From contig DJWL01000151.1 in assembly GCA_002441545.1 (NCBI GenBank), forward strand, positions 1 to 48,187: 48,187 nucleotides of DNA. Direction: 5' to 3'. The notes under the pieces are model-generated. The model had not been told where the DNA came from, searched no databases, and saw nothing but the letters and a program-made list of their open reading frames with translations. Origin of the DNA: Flavobacteriaceae bacterium UBA6231. GTDB lineage: Bacteria > Bacteroidota > Bacteroidia > Flavobacteriales > Flavobacteriaceae. The translations under genes and the position numbers were made by a program. This document shows, piece by piece, positions 34,404 through 42,706 of this stretch (positions are counted from its first letter, which is position 1; every line of letters begins with the position of its first letter).

Positions 34404-35609
34404 TTAGTGTGCTTCCACTAAAGTTTTTGTAATTCTTGCAGAAGCAATTTTTGATGCAATGATTCCTAAAACGGAGATTGTTAAAAACACAATAATTAGG
34501 TTTTCAAATTTTAAAGTTACAGGATAAGCTAGAGTTGAAGTTATCATAACCAATGAAAAAGTCTTCTGTAAAACAACCACAATAAATCCAATTAACAATC
34601 CAATTACACCACCAAAAAGAGTCATTAATGTTCCTTGAAAAAAGAATATTTGACGTATCTCTTTTAATGTAGCTCCAAGATTAAATAAGGTGTTTAAAGT
34701 TTTTTTCTTATCGAGAATCATCATGATTATAGAACCTATCACATTAAATAAAGCGATAATAAGCACCAAAGTAAAAATTAAGTAAACAGCTAGATTTTCA
34801 GTGTTTAACATTTTATAAAGTGCATCATTAAGTTGCATTCTGTTTTTTATAATAACTTTATTACCAAGAATCGCTTGAATTTTTTCCTTTGTTGTGGTTT
34901 CATCAGAACCAGGCGTTAATCTAAATTCAATACCAGAAATTTGGTTGGGTTTATAGCGTAATAGTTGTTTTGCTAAATCAATGGATGAAAAAACATAAGT
35001 ATCATTAATTTTTTCATTAATGTCAAACACACCGGTATTTACCGCTTTTATAGAATTAAAGACATTATTTGTTGAGGTTATTTGTCCTTTCCCAGGTTTT
35101 GGAACATAAATATTGAGTGCTTTTGAAAAATCTAAAACACCTAAAGAAAGATTATTTGAAATACCCCAACCGGCAACAACTTCATGACTATCTTGAGAAA
35201 ACCAACTCCCTTGAACTATTACAGAATCTATGCTGGTAACACTTTGAAAAGATTCATCTACACCTTTCAGAGTAACAATATCATTTTTATCATCTAACGA
35301 GATAATAACGCGTTCCTCAATAATTTTTGAATAAAGCGCTATTTCCTTTAAATCTTTTAATTTTTTGGTTTCATCATCAGTTAAAATAAATGATTTCCCA
35401 GCAGCAGCTTCAGCTTTTAAATCAGGATCAACAATACTTGAAAACTGAAGTGTATAATCTTTTAAACCAGCAAAACCAGACAATACTATAAACAAAGAAG
35501 CAGCTCCTAAAACCACACCAATTGCGGCAATAATGGTTATAAAGTTAATAGCATTGTTACTGCTTTTTGAGCGTAAGTAACGTTTTGCTATGTAAAGAGA
35601 TACATTCAA
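34404..35609 (-). CDS. LolC/LolE-like ABC transporter permease
   Basis: An inner-membrane permease of the FtsX/MacB type. It has the four-helix pattern: one helix near residues 20-45 after SLYIAKRYLRSKSSNNAINF, a large periplasmic domain (about 50-260), then three helices (about 270-295, 315-345, 360-385). The N-terminus 'YIAKRYL' and single-permease length of 401 residues match lipoprotein-releasing (LolC/E) proteins. The ATPase partner is not in the window. It begins immediately after the rbfA stop, so the two are co-transcribed. Confidence 0.85.
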   Translation of the reverse strand: MNVSLYIAKRYLRSKSSNNAINFITIIAAIGVVLGAASLFIVLSGFAGLKDYTLQFSSIVDPDLKAEAAAGKSFILTDDETKKLKDLKEIALYSKIIEERVIISLDDKNDIVTLKGVDESFQSVTSIDSVIVQGSWFSQDSHEVVAGWGISNNLSLGVLDFSKALNIYVPKPGKGQITSTNNVFNSIKAVNTGVFDINEKINDTYVFSSIDLAKQLLRYKPNQISGIEFRLTPGSDETTTKEKIQAILGNKVIIKNRMQLNDALYKMLNTENLAVYLIFTLVLIIALFNVIGSIIMMILDKKKTLNTLFNLGATLKEIRQIFFFQGTLMTLFGGVIGLLIGFIVVVLQKTFSLVMITSTLAYPVTLKFENLIIVFLTISVLGIIASKIASARITKTLVEAH

Positions 35610-36014
35610 TTAAGATTTTTTGCGTTTATCTAAAATGCTTGGATCTTTAATAGGGTTATCTTTTCCTTTTAATGATTGATCAATTTGATCCATATATTCC
35701 AAAGTATCATCAATAAAAAACTCAAGTTTAGGCATGCGTCTTAATTGATGTTTGGTGCGTTGTGCAATTTCATGTTTTATTAAAGGAGCATTTGATTTGA
35801 TGCCTTCCATAAGTTCGGCACCTTTGTTATTTGGAAAAATACTTAAATATACTTTCGCCACAGATAAATCAACAGTTACTTTTACTTTTGATACAGATAT
35901 TAGAATGCCTTGCATACCTCCTTGCGTGGCAGCATTTTGTAATACATCAACCAAATCGCGTTGTAATACAGAACCTATTTTTTTTTGTCTTTGACTTTCC
36001 TCTACGTTACTCAT
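35610..36014 (-). CDS. rbfA: 30S ribosome-binding factor
   Basis: A KH-fold protein needed for late 16S rRNA maturation. QRQKKIGSVLQRDLVDVLQ at the N-terminus, VSKVKVTVDLSVAKVYLSIF in the middle and HQLRRMPKLEFFIDDTLEYMDQID near the end are the family's conserved blocks. Length 134 is normal. It is the first gene of a two-gene unit with the permease, a pairing common in flavobacteria. Confidence 0.95.
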   Translation of the reverse strand: MSNVEESQRQKKIGSVLQRDLVDVLQNAATQGGMQGILISVSKVKVTVDLSVAKVYLSIFPNNKGAELMEGIKSNAPLIKHEIAQRTKHQLRRMPKLEFFIDDTLEYMDQIDQSLKGKDNPIKDPSILDKRKKS

Positions 36015-36021
36015 TTTTTCA

Positions 36022-36047
36022 CTCCATTAGTTTATGGAGCAAAAATA
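36022..36047 (-). promoter_or_regulatory. Predicted rbfA promoter with an inverted repeat at the start site
   Basis: TATTTTTG (36047-36040 on the minus strand) is an exact -7 element. Directly after it lies CTCCAT-TAGTTT-ATGGAG (36022-36039), a perfect 6-bp inverted repeat that covers the predicted transcript start. It could be an operator or a 5'-end hairpin. Confidence 0.4.
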
Positions 36048-36113
36048 CAGGATATTTAAAGATTATCTTACTTTTGATTTGCAAAATTTGTATCTTCATT
36101 TAAACGACATAAA

Positions 36114-36515
36114 ATGAATAAAATTGAACACATAGGAATTGCGGTTAAAAATTTAGAATCTTCAAATCTATTATTTTCAAAACTTTTTGGAGAAACACAT
36201 TACAAAACTGAAAGCGTTGAAAGTGAAGGAGTAAAAACATCTTTTTTTAAAGTTGGAAGTAATAAAATTGAGCTTTTAGAAGCCACAAATCCAGAAAGCC
36301 CGATTGCTAAATTTATTGATAGAAAAGGAGAAGGAATTCATCATATAGCTTTTGATGTTGGTGATATAGTTGAAGAAGTAAAAAGATTAGTCAATGAAGG
36401 ATTTGTAGTGTTAAATGAAACCCCTAAAAAAGGAGCGGATAATAAACTTGTTGTTTTTTTGCATCCAAAAGGCACTAATGGGGTACTTATCGAGCTTTGT
36501 CAAGAAATAATTTAA
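36114..36515 (+). CDS. mce: Methylmalonyl-CoA epimerase
   Basis: Interconverts the (2R) and (2S) forms of methylmalonyl-CoA in propionate or succinate metabolism. It is a single VOC (glyoxalase-type) domain of 133 residues. The metal ligands are likely His5 (KIEHIGIAVKN), the His pair in GEGIHHIAFDV and the Glu in VLIELCQ. NPESPIAKFIDRKGEGIHH is a strong family signature. It is transcribed divergently from rbfA with 99 bp between starts. Confidence 0.94.
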   Translation: MNKIEHIGIAVKNLESSNLLFSKLFGETHYKTESVESEGVKTSFFKVGSNKIELLEATNPESPIAKFIDRKGEGIHHIAFDVGDIVEEVKRLVNEGFVVLNETPKKGADNKLVVFLHPKGTNGVLIELCQEII

Positions 36516-36530
36516 AAGAATAAATTTCTC

Positions 36531-36561
36531 TTGTAGAGTTATAAAAATAGTATTAAATTCG
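36531..36561 (+). promoter_or_regulatory. Predicted promoter of the tRNA gene (TTG-N20-TAAATTCG)
   Basis: TTG at 36531-36533 and, 20 bases later, TAAATTCG (36554-36561), one mismatch from TAnnTTTG. Transcription would start a few bases before the tRNA. Confidence 0.5.
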
Positions 36562-36572
36562 CAGCCAATTTC

Positions 36573-36646
36573 GGTCCTATAGCTCAGTTGGTTAGAGCAC
36601 CTGACTCATAATCAGGTGGTCCCTGGTTCGAGCCCAGGTGGGACCA
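36573..36646 (+). tRNA. tRNA with CAT anticodon, probably tRNA-Ile2 (lysidine type)
   Basis: A full cloverleaf: acceptor GGTCCTA/TGGGACC, D-arm GCTC-AGTTGGTTA-GAGC, anticodon arm CCTGA-CTCATAA-TCAGG, T-arm CCTGG-TTCGAGC-CCAGG and discriminator A. The anticodon is CAT. The acceptor pairs C4-G69 and C5-G68 are those that mark tRNA-Ile2 for TilS in E. coli, whereas elongator Met has U4-A69 and A5-U68. So I favour isoleucine (AUA) decoding after lysidine modification; elongator tRNA-Met remains possible. CCA is not encoded. Confidence 0.93.
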
Positions 36647-36658
36647 CTTATAAAAATT

Positions 36659-36687
36659 AACCTTTCAGGATGTTGGAAGGTTTTTTT
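36659..36687 (+). terminator. Rho-independent terminator after the tRNA
   Basis: AACCTTTC and GGAAGGTT (one mismatch) with an 8-base loop, followed by TTTTTTT. Confidence 0.8.
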
Positions 36688-36952
36688 GTTTTTATAAAAA
36701 TAGAGTAATATAGGTAGAACAACAGGATATATCAACTTATAAATATTTCACTATTTTTTAATTGAATTACTTTTTATACATCTTAAATGCAATAATTTTT
36801 CTTCATTAACCAAACAAATCCTTTTCATAATTTCTCTATTTCTTCTCATTTTATTTTAATAATTAATTGATGAAGATTTATTAAGTTTAACAATGTTTTT
36901 AAAAGTTATATAACTCATAAAAGATGTTGCCTATAGAGTATAAATTTAAGTA
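36688..36952. other. Intergenic stretch, nothing firm seen
   Basis: About 265 bp of AT-rich sequence before the GMC operon. No ORF, repeat or exact -7 element was found; TATAAATTTAAG just before the next gene is a weak candidate. Confidence 0.4.
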
Positions 36953-37351
36953 ATGAAAAGAAGAAAATTCATTCTTTCTATTGGATTAGCAGGTGTTGCT
37001 GCTATACTATTAACCACATTTGTGACTGTGTTTAACAATTATAGGAAACTTAGAGGCAAAAAATTATTACAAGAACCTAATCTTTTATTGTCTATCTGTA
37101 ATAATGAAGCTGTAATTGCTCTAGGAAAAATTTATAGAAAAAAGCATATTGAGACATTTAGTGAATTAAAATTATTGAAACTCATTTCCAATGATATTTC
37201 TTTTGAACAAGAAAGCATAACAGAAGAAATGCTACAAAGAAAAATTATTGATGATTATAAAAACGGTGAGACTGTTATGGTTTCTGGGTGGATTTTATCC
37301 AAAACCGAAGCATATCAATGCGCTTTATTTTCATTAGCCAAAGAAAAATAA
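36953..37351 (+). CDS. Small membrane-anchored partner of a GMC oxidoreductase (gluconate-dehydrogenase subunit 3-like)
   Basis: A 132-residue protein with an N-terminal KRRKFILSIGLAG segment, a weak twin-arginine-like or signal-anchor sequence, then one membrane helix. The soluble part ends in NGETVMVSGWILSKTEAYQC, a pattern found in short proteins that precede GMC dehydrogenases. Gluconate 2-dehydrogenase subunit 3 is the nearest known role; it helps export or assemble the flavoprotein. It ends 4 bp before the GMC gene, so translation is coupled. Similarity is weak, so the function is an inference. Confidence 0.65.
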   Translation: MKRRKFILSIGLAGVAAILLTTFVTVFNNYRKLRGKKLLQEPNLLLSICNNEAVIALGKIYRKKHIETFSELKLLKLISNDISFEQESITEEMLQRKIIDDYKNGETVMVSGWILSKTEAYQCALFSLAKEK

Positions 37352-37355
37352 TTAT

Positions 37356-38891
37356 ATGCATATAGACGCTAGGGAATTAGATAATGACTCAATTATTGAA
37401 GGTGATATTTGTATTATTGGTGCTGGAGCAGCAGGTATTAGTATCGCTTTAGACTGGTTGAAAACACCTTATAAAGTCATATTGCTTGAAGGTGGAGGGT
37501 TTGAATATGATGATGAGGTTCAGAATCTATATGAAGGTAAAACAACAGGACAAGAATATTATCCGCTAAAATCGGCCAGACTACATTATTTTGGAGGAAC
37601 AACAGGGCATTGGGGTGGAATGTGCTCACCACTTGATACGATTGATTTTAAAGAAAGACATTGGGTTGAAAATAGTGGTTGGCCAATAAACAAACAAGAC
37701 CTTGACCCATTTTATGAAAAGGCAAATAAAGTACTTGAATTGGGACCTTATAATTACGATTTTAGTTATTGGAACAAAAACTTACCTAATTTAATACCAT
37801 TTCCTTTAAACAAAAAGGTTATTTGGAACAAGATGTGGCAATATAGTAAAGCTCGTTTTGGTAGGTTATATAAGAAAACTATTGTAGAAGCTAAAAACAT
37901 TCACTTATATACTTATGCAAACGCTGTGGATATTAAGACAGAAAGTAATTTGTCTGTTGTTAATGAAGTAATCGTCAAAGACCACTATGGAAAGAAACAC
38001 ACTGTTAAAGCCAAACATTTTATTTTGGCTTGTGGAACCATTCAGAATGCAAGAATGCTTTTATCGGCAAATTCACAAACGCCAAAAGGATTAGGTAATG
38101 AAAATGATTTGGTTGGTAGATATTTTCAAGAACATTTAGAAGTCTCTTCTGCAGAGTTGTGGCTAGAAAAACCTTTCCAAACAGATTTGTATTCTTGGGA
38201 TTATGGTGTAACAAAGGCAAGTGCTGAATTAGCTTTTACTGAAGAAGTTCAATTTAAAGAAGAGATCTTAAATGGCACAATTTCTTTACAACCTCTAAGT
38301 GTAGCAAAATATATAAAACCAAAACTTCAAACTTGGAAAGATGGTGACCCCAGATATAGTTTAGAAGTAATGATGAATGATTTAAATAATGCAGAAGAAA
38401 AAGCACTTAAAGAAAAAGGCCATATAACGTATTCTTACCAGCTTAATACAAGAATAGAACAAGCTCCAAATCCAAATTCAAGAGTTTCTATTGTTAAAGA
38501 AAGGGATAAATTAGGAGTGCCTAGAGCAAGTCTGAATTGGGAATTGACATCTCTTGAGAAATATAGCATAAGAAGGATGTATCAAATCTTAGGGCAACAG
38601 ATGGGGATTTTTAATATTGGAAGAATAAAGCTGAATGAATTTTTAAGAGATGAAACTAATAATTCTTTACTTGATGATACCGTTAATGGTGGATGGCACC
38701 ATATGGGAACCACCAGAATGTCTATCAATCCAAAGAAAGGTGTTGTAGATGTTAATTGTAAAGTTCACGGTATTTCGAACCTATTTATAGCAGGAGCGGC
38801 ATGTTTTCCTACATCAGGAGCTCCAAACCCTACTCTTACCTTGGTAGCGTTATCACTTAGGTTGTCAGATTATATAAAAAAACAGATTTAA
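37356..38891 (+). CDS. GMC family FAD oxidoreductase
   Basis: A flavin-dependent alcohol or sugar dehydrogenase of the GMC family. The dinucleotide motif CIIGAGAAGISIAL starts at about residue 19. HYFGGTTGHWGGMCSPLD (about 77-94) is the FAD-flavinylation-region motif of bacterial GMC enzymes, and the C-terminal WHHMGTTRMS holds the catalytic His, followed by NLFIAGAACFPTSGAPNPT. It has no signal of its own, so export would depend on the preceding small protein. A cytochrome c subunit, usual for gluconate or sorbitol dehydrogenases, is not encoded next to it. The substrate is unknown. Confidence 0.9.
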   Translation: MHIDARELDNDSIIEGDICIIGAGAAGISIALDWLKTPYKVILLEGGGFEYDDEVQNLYEGKTTGQEYYPLKSARLHYFGGTTGHWGGMCSPLDTIDFKERHWVENSGWPINKQDLDPFYEKANKVLELGPYNYDFSYWNKNLPNLIPFPLNKKVIWNKMWQYSKARFGRLYKKTIVEAKNIHLYTYANAVDIKTESNLSVVNEVIVKDHYGKKHTVKAKHFILACGTIQNARMLLSANSQTPKGLGNENDLVGRYFQEHLEVSSAELWLEKPFQTDLYSWDYGVTKASAELAFTEEVQFKEEILNGTISLQPLSVAKYIKPKLQTWKDGDPRYSLEVMMNDLNNAEEKALKEKGHITYSYQLNTRIEQAPNPNSRVSIVKERDKLGVPRASLNWELTSLEKYSIRRMYQILGQQMGIFNIGRIKLNEFLRDETNNSLLDDTVNGGWHHMGTTRMSINPKKGVVDVNCKVHGISNLFIAGAACFPTSGAPNPTLTLVALSLRLSDYIKKQI

Positions 38892-38943
38892 AATATTTTT
38901 TGTTTAGATTGGTATAAACTATCTTGGGTTAATTTTTAAAGGA

Positions 38944-38956
38944 GACCAATTTGGTC
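38944..38956 (+). promoter_or_regulatory. Operator-like palindrome GACCAATTTGGTC
   Basis: A perfect 13-base palindrome with a central T, 19 bp before the SLC13 transporter ATG. A regulator could bind here, or the mRNA could fold; there is no direct support. Confidence 0.3.
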
Positions 38957-38974
38957 ATATCAATATATTAATAG

Positions 38975-40417
38975 ATGAATGTATCTAAACAAAAAGTTGG
39001 ATTGTTTTTAGGGCCATTATCCTTTGTCTTAATTATTCTTTTTTATCATCCAAATGGATTAAATGATGCAGCAAATGCTATTTTGGCTTCCGCTAGTTGG
39101 ATTGCTATTTGGTGGATATCAGAGGCTATTCCAATTGCAGCAACGGCTTTACTACCAATGGTTCTTTTTCCATTATCAGGAGGGATGAACTTAAATGAAA
39201 CTACTGCCTCATATGGACATAAATATGTGTTTCTTTATGTAGGCGGGTTTATTTTAGCGATTGCTATTGAGAAATGGAAATTGCACAGACGTATTGCGTT
39301 AACCATCATAAAAGTTGTAGGTACCAATGTAAAAAACATAATACTGGGCTTTATGATTGCAACAGCATTTTTATCAATGTGGATTTCTAACACTGCCACA
39401 GCCGTTATGATTTTACCAGTAGGAATGGCCATAATAACTCAATTAAAAGACAATCCTGATACCATTGAAAACGAAAACTTAATTTTTGGAAAGGCTTTAA
39501 TGCTTGCAATTGCCTATAGCGCTTCAATAGGTGGTATGGCAACTTTAATTGGAACCCCACCAAATTTGGTTTTTGCTGGAGTTATAAAAGAAGTTTATCA
39601 TGTTGAAATCTCGTTTTTTCAATGGTTTATTTTCGGATTTCCTATTTCTGTAGTTTTATTGTTTTTATGCTGGGTTTACTTAACCAAGTTTGCCTTTAAA
39701 TTTGAGCAAAAAGAATTTCCCGGAGGAAGACAAGAAATAATAAAGCAATTAAAATCTTTAGGAAAAATTTCAAAAGAAGAAAAAATTGTATTTACGGTTT
39801 TTGCATGTACGGCTTTTGCTTGGATTACCAGATCATTTCTTATTAAGCGTTTTATACCTAGAATTGATGATACTATTATAGCTGTTTTTTTTGCCATTAT
39901 ATTATTTATACTTCCCACGAATAAAAAAGGAGCAAAAATTATAAAATGGGAAGATGCCGTTAAACTGCCTTGGGGAATTGTATTATTATTTGGAGGAGGA
40001 ATGGCTTTAGCTCTAGGTTTTGAATCAAGTGGGTTAGCCATTTGGATTGGTGAAAGAATGGCTTTATTGGGTTCAGTTCCATTATTTGTTTTGCTGTTAA
40101 TATTAATTACTGCAGTTAATTTTTTAACTGAAATAACTTCTAATTTAGCAACAACAGCTATGATTTTGCCTGTACTAGTTTCATTAGCTTCTGCAGTAGG
40201 AGTCCACCCTTATTTATTATTAGTTGGGGCAACTATGGCGGCTTCTTGTGCTTTTATGCTTCCAGTTGCAACACCTCCAAACGCAGTGGTATTTGGTTCA
40301 GGATATTTAAAGATGGAAGATATGGTTACAAAAGGATTTTGGATGAATATCATGTCAATAATTCTATTGACTTTGTTTATATATATATTATTACCTATTT
40401 TTTGGAATTTGACTTAA
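38975..40417 (+). CDS. SLC13 (DASS) family sodium:dicarboxylate-type symporter
   Basis: An inner-membrane carrier of about 11-13 helices, 480 residues. The two SNT-type substrate motifs are visible: WISNTATAVMILP (about 129-141) and ITSNLATTAMILP near 387-399, each followed by a GTPPN-type turn (LIGTPPNLVFAG and VATPPNAVVFGSG). These bind sodium and a dicarboxylate, sulfate or phosphate-like anion in the family. It follows the GMC gene on the same strand after 83 bp but with an intervening palindrome, so it may be separately controlled. Confidence 0.92.
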   Translation: MNVSKQKVGLFLGPLSFVLIILFYHPNGLNDAANAILASASWIAIWWISEAIPIAATALLPMVLFPLSGGMNLNETTASYGHKYVFLYVGGFILAIAIEKWKLHRRIALTIIKVVGTNVKNIILGFMIATAFLSMWISNTATAVMILPVGMAIITQLKDNPDTIENENLIFGKALMLAIAYSASIGGMATLIGTPPNLVFAGVIKEVYHVEISFFQWFIFGFPISVVLLFLCWVYLTKFAFKFEQKEFPGGRQEIIKQLKSLGKISKEEKIVFTVFACTAFAWITRSFLIKRFIPRIDDTIIAVFFAIILFILPTNKKGAKIIKWEDAVKLPWGIVLLFGGGMALALGFESSGLAIWIGERMALLGSVPLFVLLLILITAVNFLTEITSNLATTAMILPVLVSLASAVGVHPYLLLVGATMAASCAFMLPVATPPNAVVFGSGYLKMEDMVTKGFWMNIMSIILLTLFIYILLPIFWNLT

Positions 40418-40737
40418 GTTTTTTAAATTATAGTAGTGATGAAAATAAAAGTTGATTAAACATCAATTCTTTGTTTATAAAATTTTGAAAAACAAGAAAT
40501 AAACTAAAACACACAATTTGTTTACTTTTCTATATATTTGAGCGGTAAAGATAAATTTGAATTAAAATTTTAATTTATTAACACATAATTTTATTAGCAG
40601 TATTTCGTTTAAAAGAAGCAAATATTTAACCAAACACGCTTTTTATCGGCAAAAAATAACTTTCAACGTTTTTTTTCGAAAGAAAAATCTTATTTTTTTG
40701 ATTTTTTTGATTTTTTTTTAAATAAATTAGCGCTCTA
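40418..40737 (+). other. 320-bp leader region upstream of the PID-CTERM-like gene
   Basis: AT-rich and without ORFs. It holds an exact -7 element TATATTTG (40534-40541), a 16-bp palindrome AATTAAAATTTTAATT (40560-40575), and a T-tract made of a 9-bp unit ATTTTTTTG repeated at 40692-40700 and 40701-40709, then ATTTTTTTTT (40710-40719). If the promoter is used, the leader is nearly 190 bases, long for this genome. Confidence 0.4.
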
Positions 40738-40929
40738 ATGAATATACAAAATAAAAGGCTTATTGTTTCAATCTTATTTATATTAATAAGTTTTGTATGT
40801 ATGGCTCAAAAAGTGCCACCGCCTCCGCAGCCACCACCAGTTGGGGATGCACCTATTGATGGAGGTGTGTTACTGGGCGCTTGTTTTGCTGTTTTTTATG
40901 GGATTAAGAAACTTTTAAGGAATAAATAA
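40738..40929 (+). CDS. Small PID-CTERM-like membrane peptide
   Basis: A 63-residue protein. A signal peptide (to about residue 23, ends CMAQ) is followed by a proline run (KVPPPPQPPPVGDAPIDGG), one C-terminal helix (VLLGACFAVFYGIKK) and a basic end (LLRNK). The order Pro-rich spacer, 'PIDGG', helix, KK is the layout of the PID-CTERM sorting tripartite signal of Flavobacteriia; here almost the whole protein is the signal. It would be cut and anchored by a sortase-like enzyme, not seen in this window. Its stop directly abuts the ribE stop on the other strand. Confidence 0.75.
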   Translation: MNIQNKRLIVSILFILISFVCMAQKVPPPPQPPPVGDAPIDGGVLLGACFAVFYGIKKLLRNK

Positions 40930-41520
40930 TTACTTTTTCAACTCAATTAGCTTAGCTACATACTTTCCTAAAACATCAAATTCTAAATTTACAATTGTCC
41001 CTTCTTTAAAGGTCGAAAAATTGGTATGATAATATGTATAGGGTATAATGGCAACACTAAAGCTATCTTTTTTTGAATTAACTACCGTTAAACTAGTTCC
41101 GTTTACTGTAACAGAACCTTTTTCTATAGTTATGTTGTTTAATTTTGAATCATAATTAAAAGTAAACATCCAGCTTCCATTGGTTTCTTCAATTTTAGTA
41201 CATATAGCAGTTTGATCTACGTGCCCTTGAACGATATGTCCATCAAGTCTATCTCCAAGTTTCATTGCACGTTCTAAATTAACTTTATCAGAAATTTTTA
41301 AAGTTCCTAAATTTGATTTTTCTAAGGTTTCTTGAATGGCGGTTACTGTATATACATCCTTTTCAATATCAACAATGGTTAAACAAACACCATTATGTGC
41401 AATGCTTTGATCAATTTTTAATTCTGAAGCAATATTACTTTTTATTGAGATATGAAGATTGTTTAAATCCTTCTTCAAATTTGTTACAATTCCCATATCT
41501 TCAATTATTCCGGTAAACAT
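40930..41520 (-). CDS. ribE: Riboflavin synthase, alpha chain
   Basis: Converts two lumazine molecules to riboflavin. It has two tandem lumazine-binding barrels (about 1-90 and 91-190): MFTGIIEDMG at the start, NGVCLTIVDIEKD, then DGHIVQGHVDQT and VNGTSLTVV. Length 196 is normal. It is monocistronic and divergent from pdxA, with 65 bp between starts, so two vitamin-pathway genes share a control region. Confidence 0.96.
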   Translation of the reverse strand: MFTGIIEDMGIVTNLKKDLNNLHISIKSNIASELKIDQSIAHNGVCLTIVDIEKDVYTVTAIQETLEKSNLGTLKISDKVNLERAMKLGDRLDGHIVQGHVDQTAICTKIEETNGSWMFTFNYDSKLNNITIEKGSVTVNGTSLTVVNSKKDSFSVAIIPYTYYHTNFSTFKEGTIVNLEFDVLGKYVAKLIELKK

Positions 41521-41541
41521 ATTATTATCTGTTTATTTGGT

Positions 41542-41563
41542 TAAATTTGCATTAACAAATTTA
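41542..41563. promoter_or_regulatory. Divergent ribE/pdxA promoter elements
   Basis: TAAATTTG occurs on the plus strand (41542-41549, toward pdxA) and on the minus strand (41563-41556, toward ribE). Both match TAnnTTTG exactly and they lie 6 bp apart, so the two promoters would overlap and could compete. Confidence 0.5.
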
Positions 41564-41585
41564 CAAACAAAAGTTATCATTCTTA

Positions 41586-42632
41586 ATGAAGAAGACAGAA
41601 AATATAATTGTTGGAATATCTATTGGAGATTTAAATGGAATTGGGGGAGAAATCATTTTAAAAACATTTGAAGATTCAAGAATTTTAGAATTTTGTACCC
41701 CTGTAATTTTTGCTTCATCAAAAGTCATGGGTTTTTTAAAAAATCATTTTAAATCTGAAATTAATTTTAATGACATCAATAATTTAAATCAAGTCGTTTT
41801 TAGTAGAGTTAATGTTTTAAATTGTTGGAATGAACCCGTGAAAATTGAATTTGGTAAAGAAGATTTTAAAATAGGAGCATACGCCATAAAATCTTTACAA
41901 GAAGCAACAAAAGCATTAAAAAACAATAGTATTGATGTATTAGTAACAGCTCCAATAAATAAACACAATATCCAATCAAAGGAATTTAATTTTCCTGGGC
42001 ATACAGACTATCTTGCTCAAGAACTTCAAGGAGAAAGCCTAATGTTTATGGTAACAGAATCATTACGAGTAGGATTGTTAACAGATCATGTACCTGTTAA
42101 GGATATAGCCATAAAAATTTCGGCAGAACTTATTGAGAAAAAAATAAACACGATTTACGAATCTCTGCTTAAGGATTTTAAAATAAACCGACCTAAAATT
42201 GCTGTATTAGGAATTAATCCGCATACTGGAGATAATGGTGTTATAGGAAATGAAGATGATGAAATTATGCGACCCACTCTTGCAAAAATTAAAGACTCAG
42301 GCAAGCTAGTTTATGGGCCATATGCCGCAGATAGTTTTTTTGGGTCAAATAATTACAAGAATTTTGATGCCATAATCGCGTCTTATCATGACCAAGGATT
42401 GATTCCTTTTAAAACTTTATCTTTCGGACAAGGAGTGAATTTTACCGCTGGTTTAAATAAAATTAGAACCTCACCAGATCATGGGACAGCATATGAAATA
42501 GCAGGAAAAGGAGTAGCTGACGAGAATTCATTTAAAGAAGCGGTTTTCACAGCTTTGCAAATTTTTAAAAACCGATTTGACTATGAACAGCTTACGTCAA
42601 ATTCGCTAAAACAATCCGAAAAAAAATTATAA
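41586..42632 (+). CDS. pdxA: 4-hydroxythreonine-4-phosphate dehydrogenase
   Basis: An NAD-dependent enzyme of pyridoxal-5'-phosphate synthesis (DXP-dependent route). VGISIGDLNGIGGEI at the N-terminus, the metal-site segments FPGHTDYLAQ and SYHDQGLIPFK, and TSPDHGTAYEIAGKG near the C-terminus are the family signatures. Length 348 is normal. It is divergent from ribE. Confidence 0.95.
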   Translation: MKKTENIIVGISIGDLNGIGGEIILKTFEDSRILEFCTPVIFASSKVMGFLKNHFKSEINFNDINNLNQVVFSRVNVLNCWNEPVKIEFGKEDFKIGAYAIKSLQEATKALKNNSIDVLVTAPINKHNIQSKEFNFPGHTDYLAQELQGESLMFMVTESLRVGLLTDHVPVKDIAIKISAELIEKKINTIYESLLKDFKINRPKIAVLGINPHTGDNGVIGNEDDEIMRPTLAKIKDSGKLVYGPYAADSFFGSNNYKNFDAIIASYHDQGLIPFKTLSFGQGVNFTAGLNKIRTSPDHGTAYEIAGKGVADENSFKEAVFTALQIFKNRFDYEQLTSNSLKQSEKKL

Positions 42633-42676
42633 ACAAAAAAATGTTCATAAGTGCTTTAGCATAAATTAAAAATTTA

Positions 42677-42684
42677 TATATTTG
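42677..42684 (+). promoter_or_regulatory. Predicted -7 element (TATATTTG) for the yceD-rpmF unit
   Basis: Exact TAnnTTTG match, 22 bp before the chosen ATG at 42707. Confidence 0.45.
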
Positions 42685-42706
42685 CAGGCTCAAATTAGAA
42701 GTGATA

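Noticed and set aside
40692..40719. CRISPR-type repeats in the T-tract
   Set aside because: 9-bp units without spacers; simple low-complexity tandem repeat.
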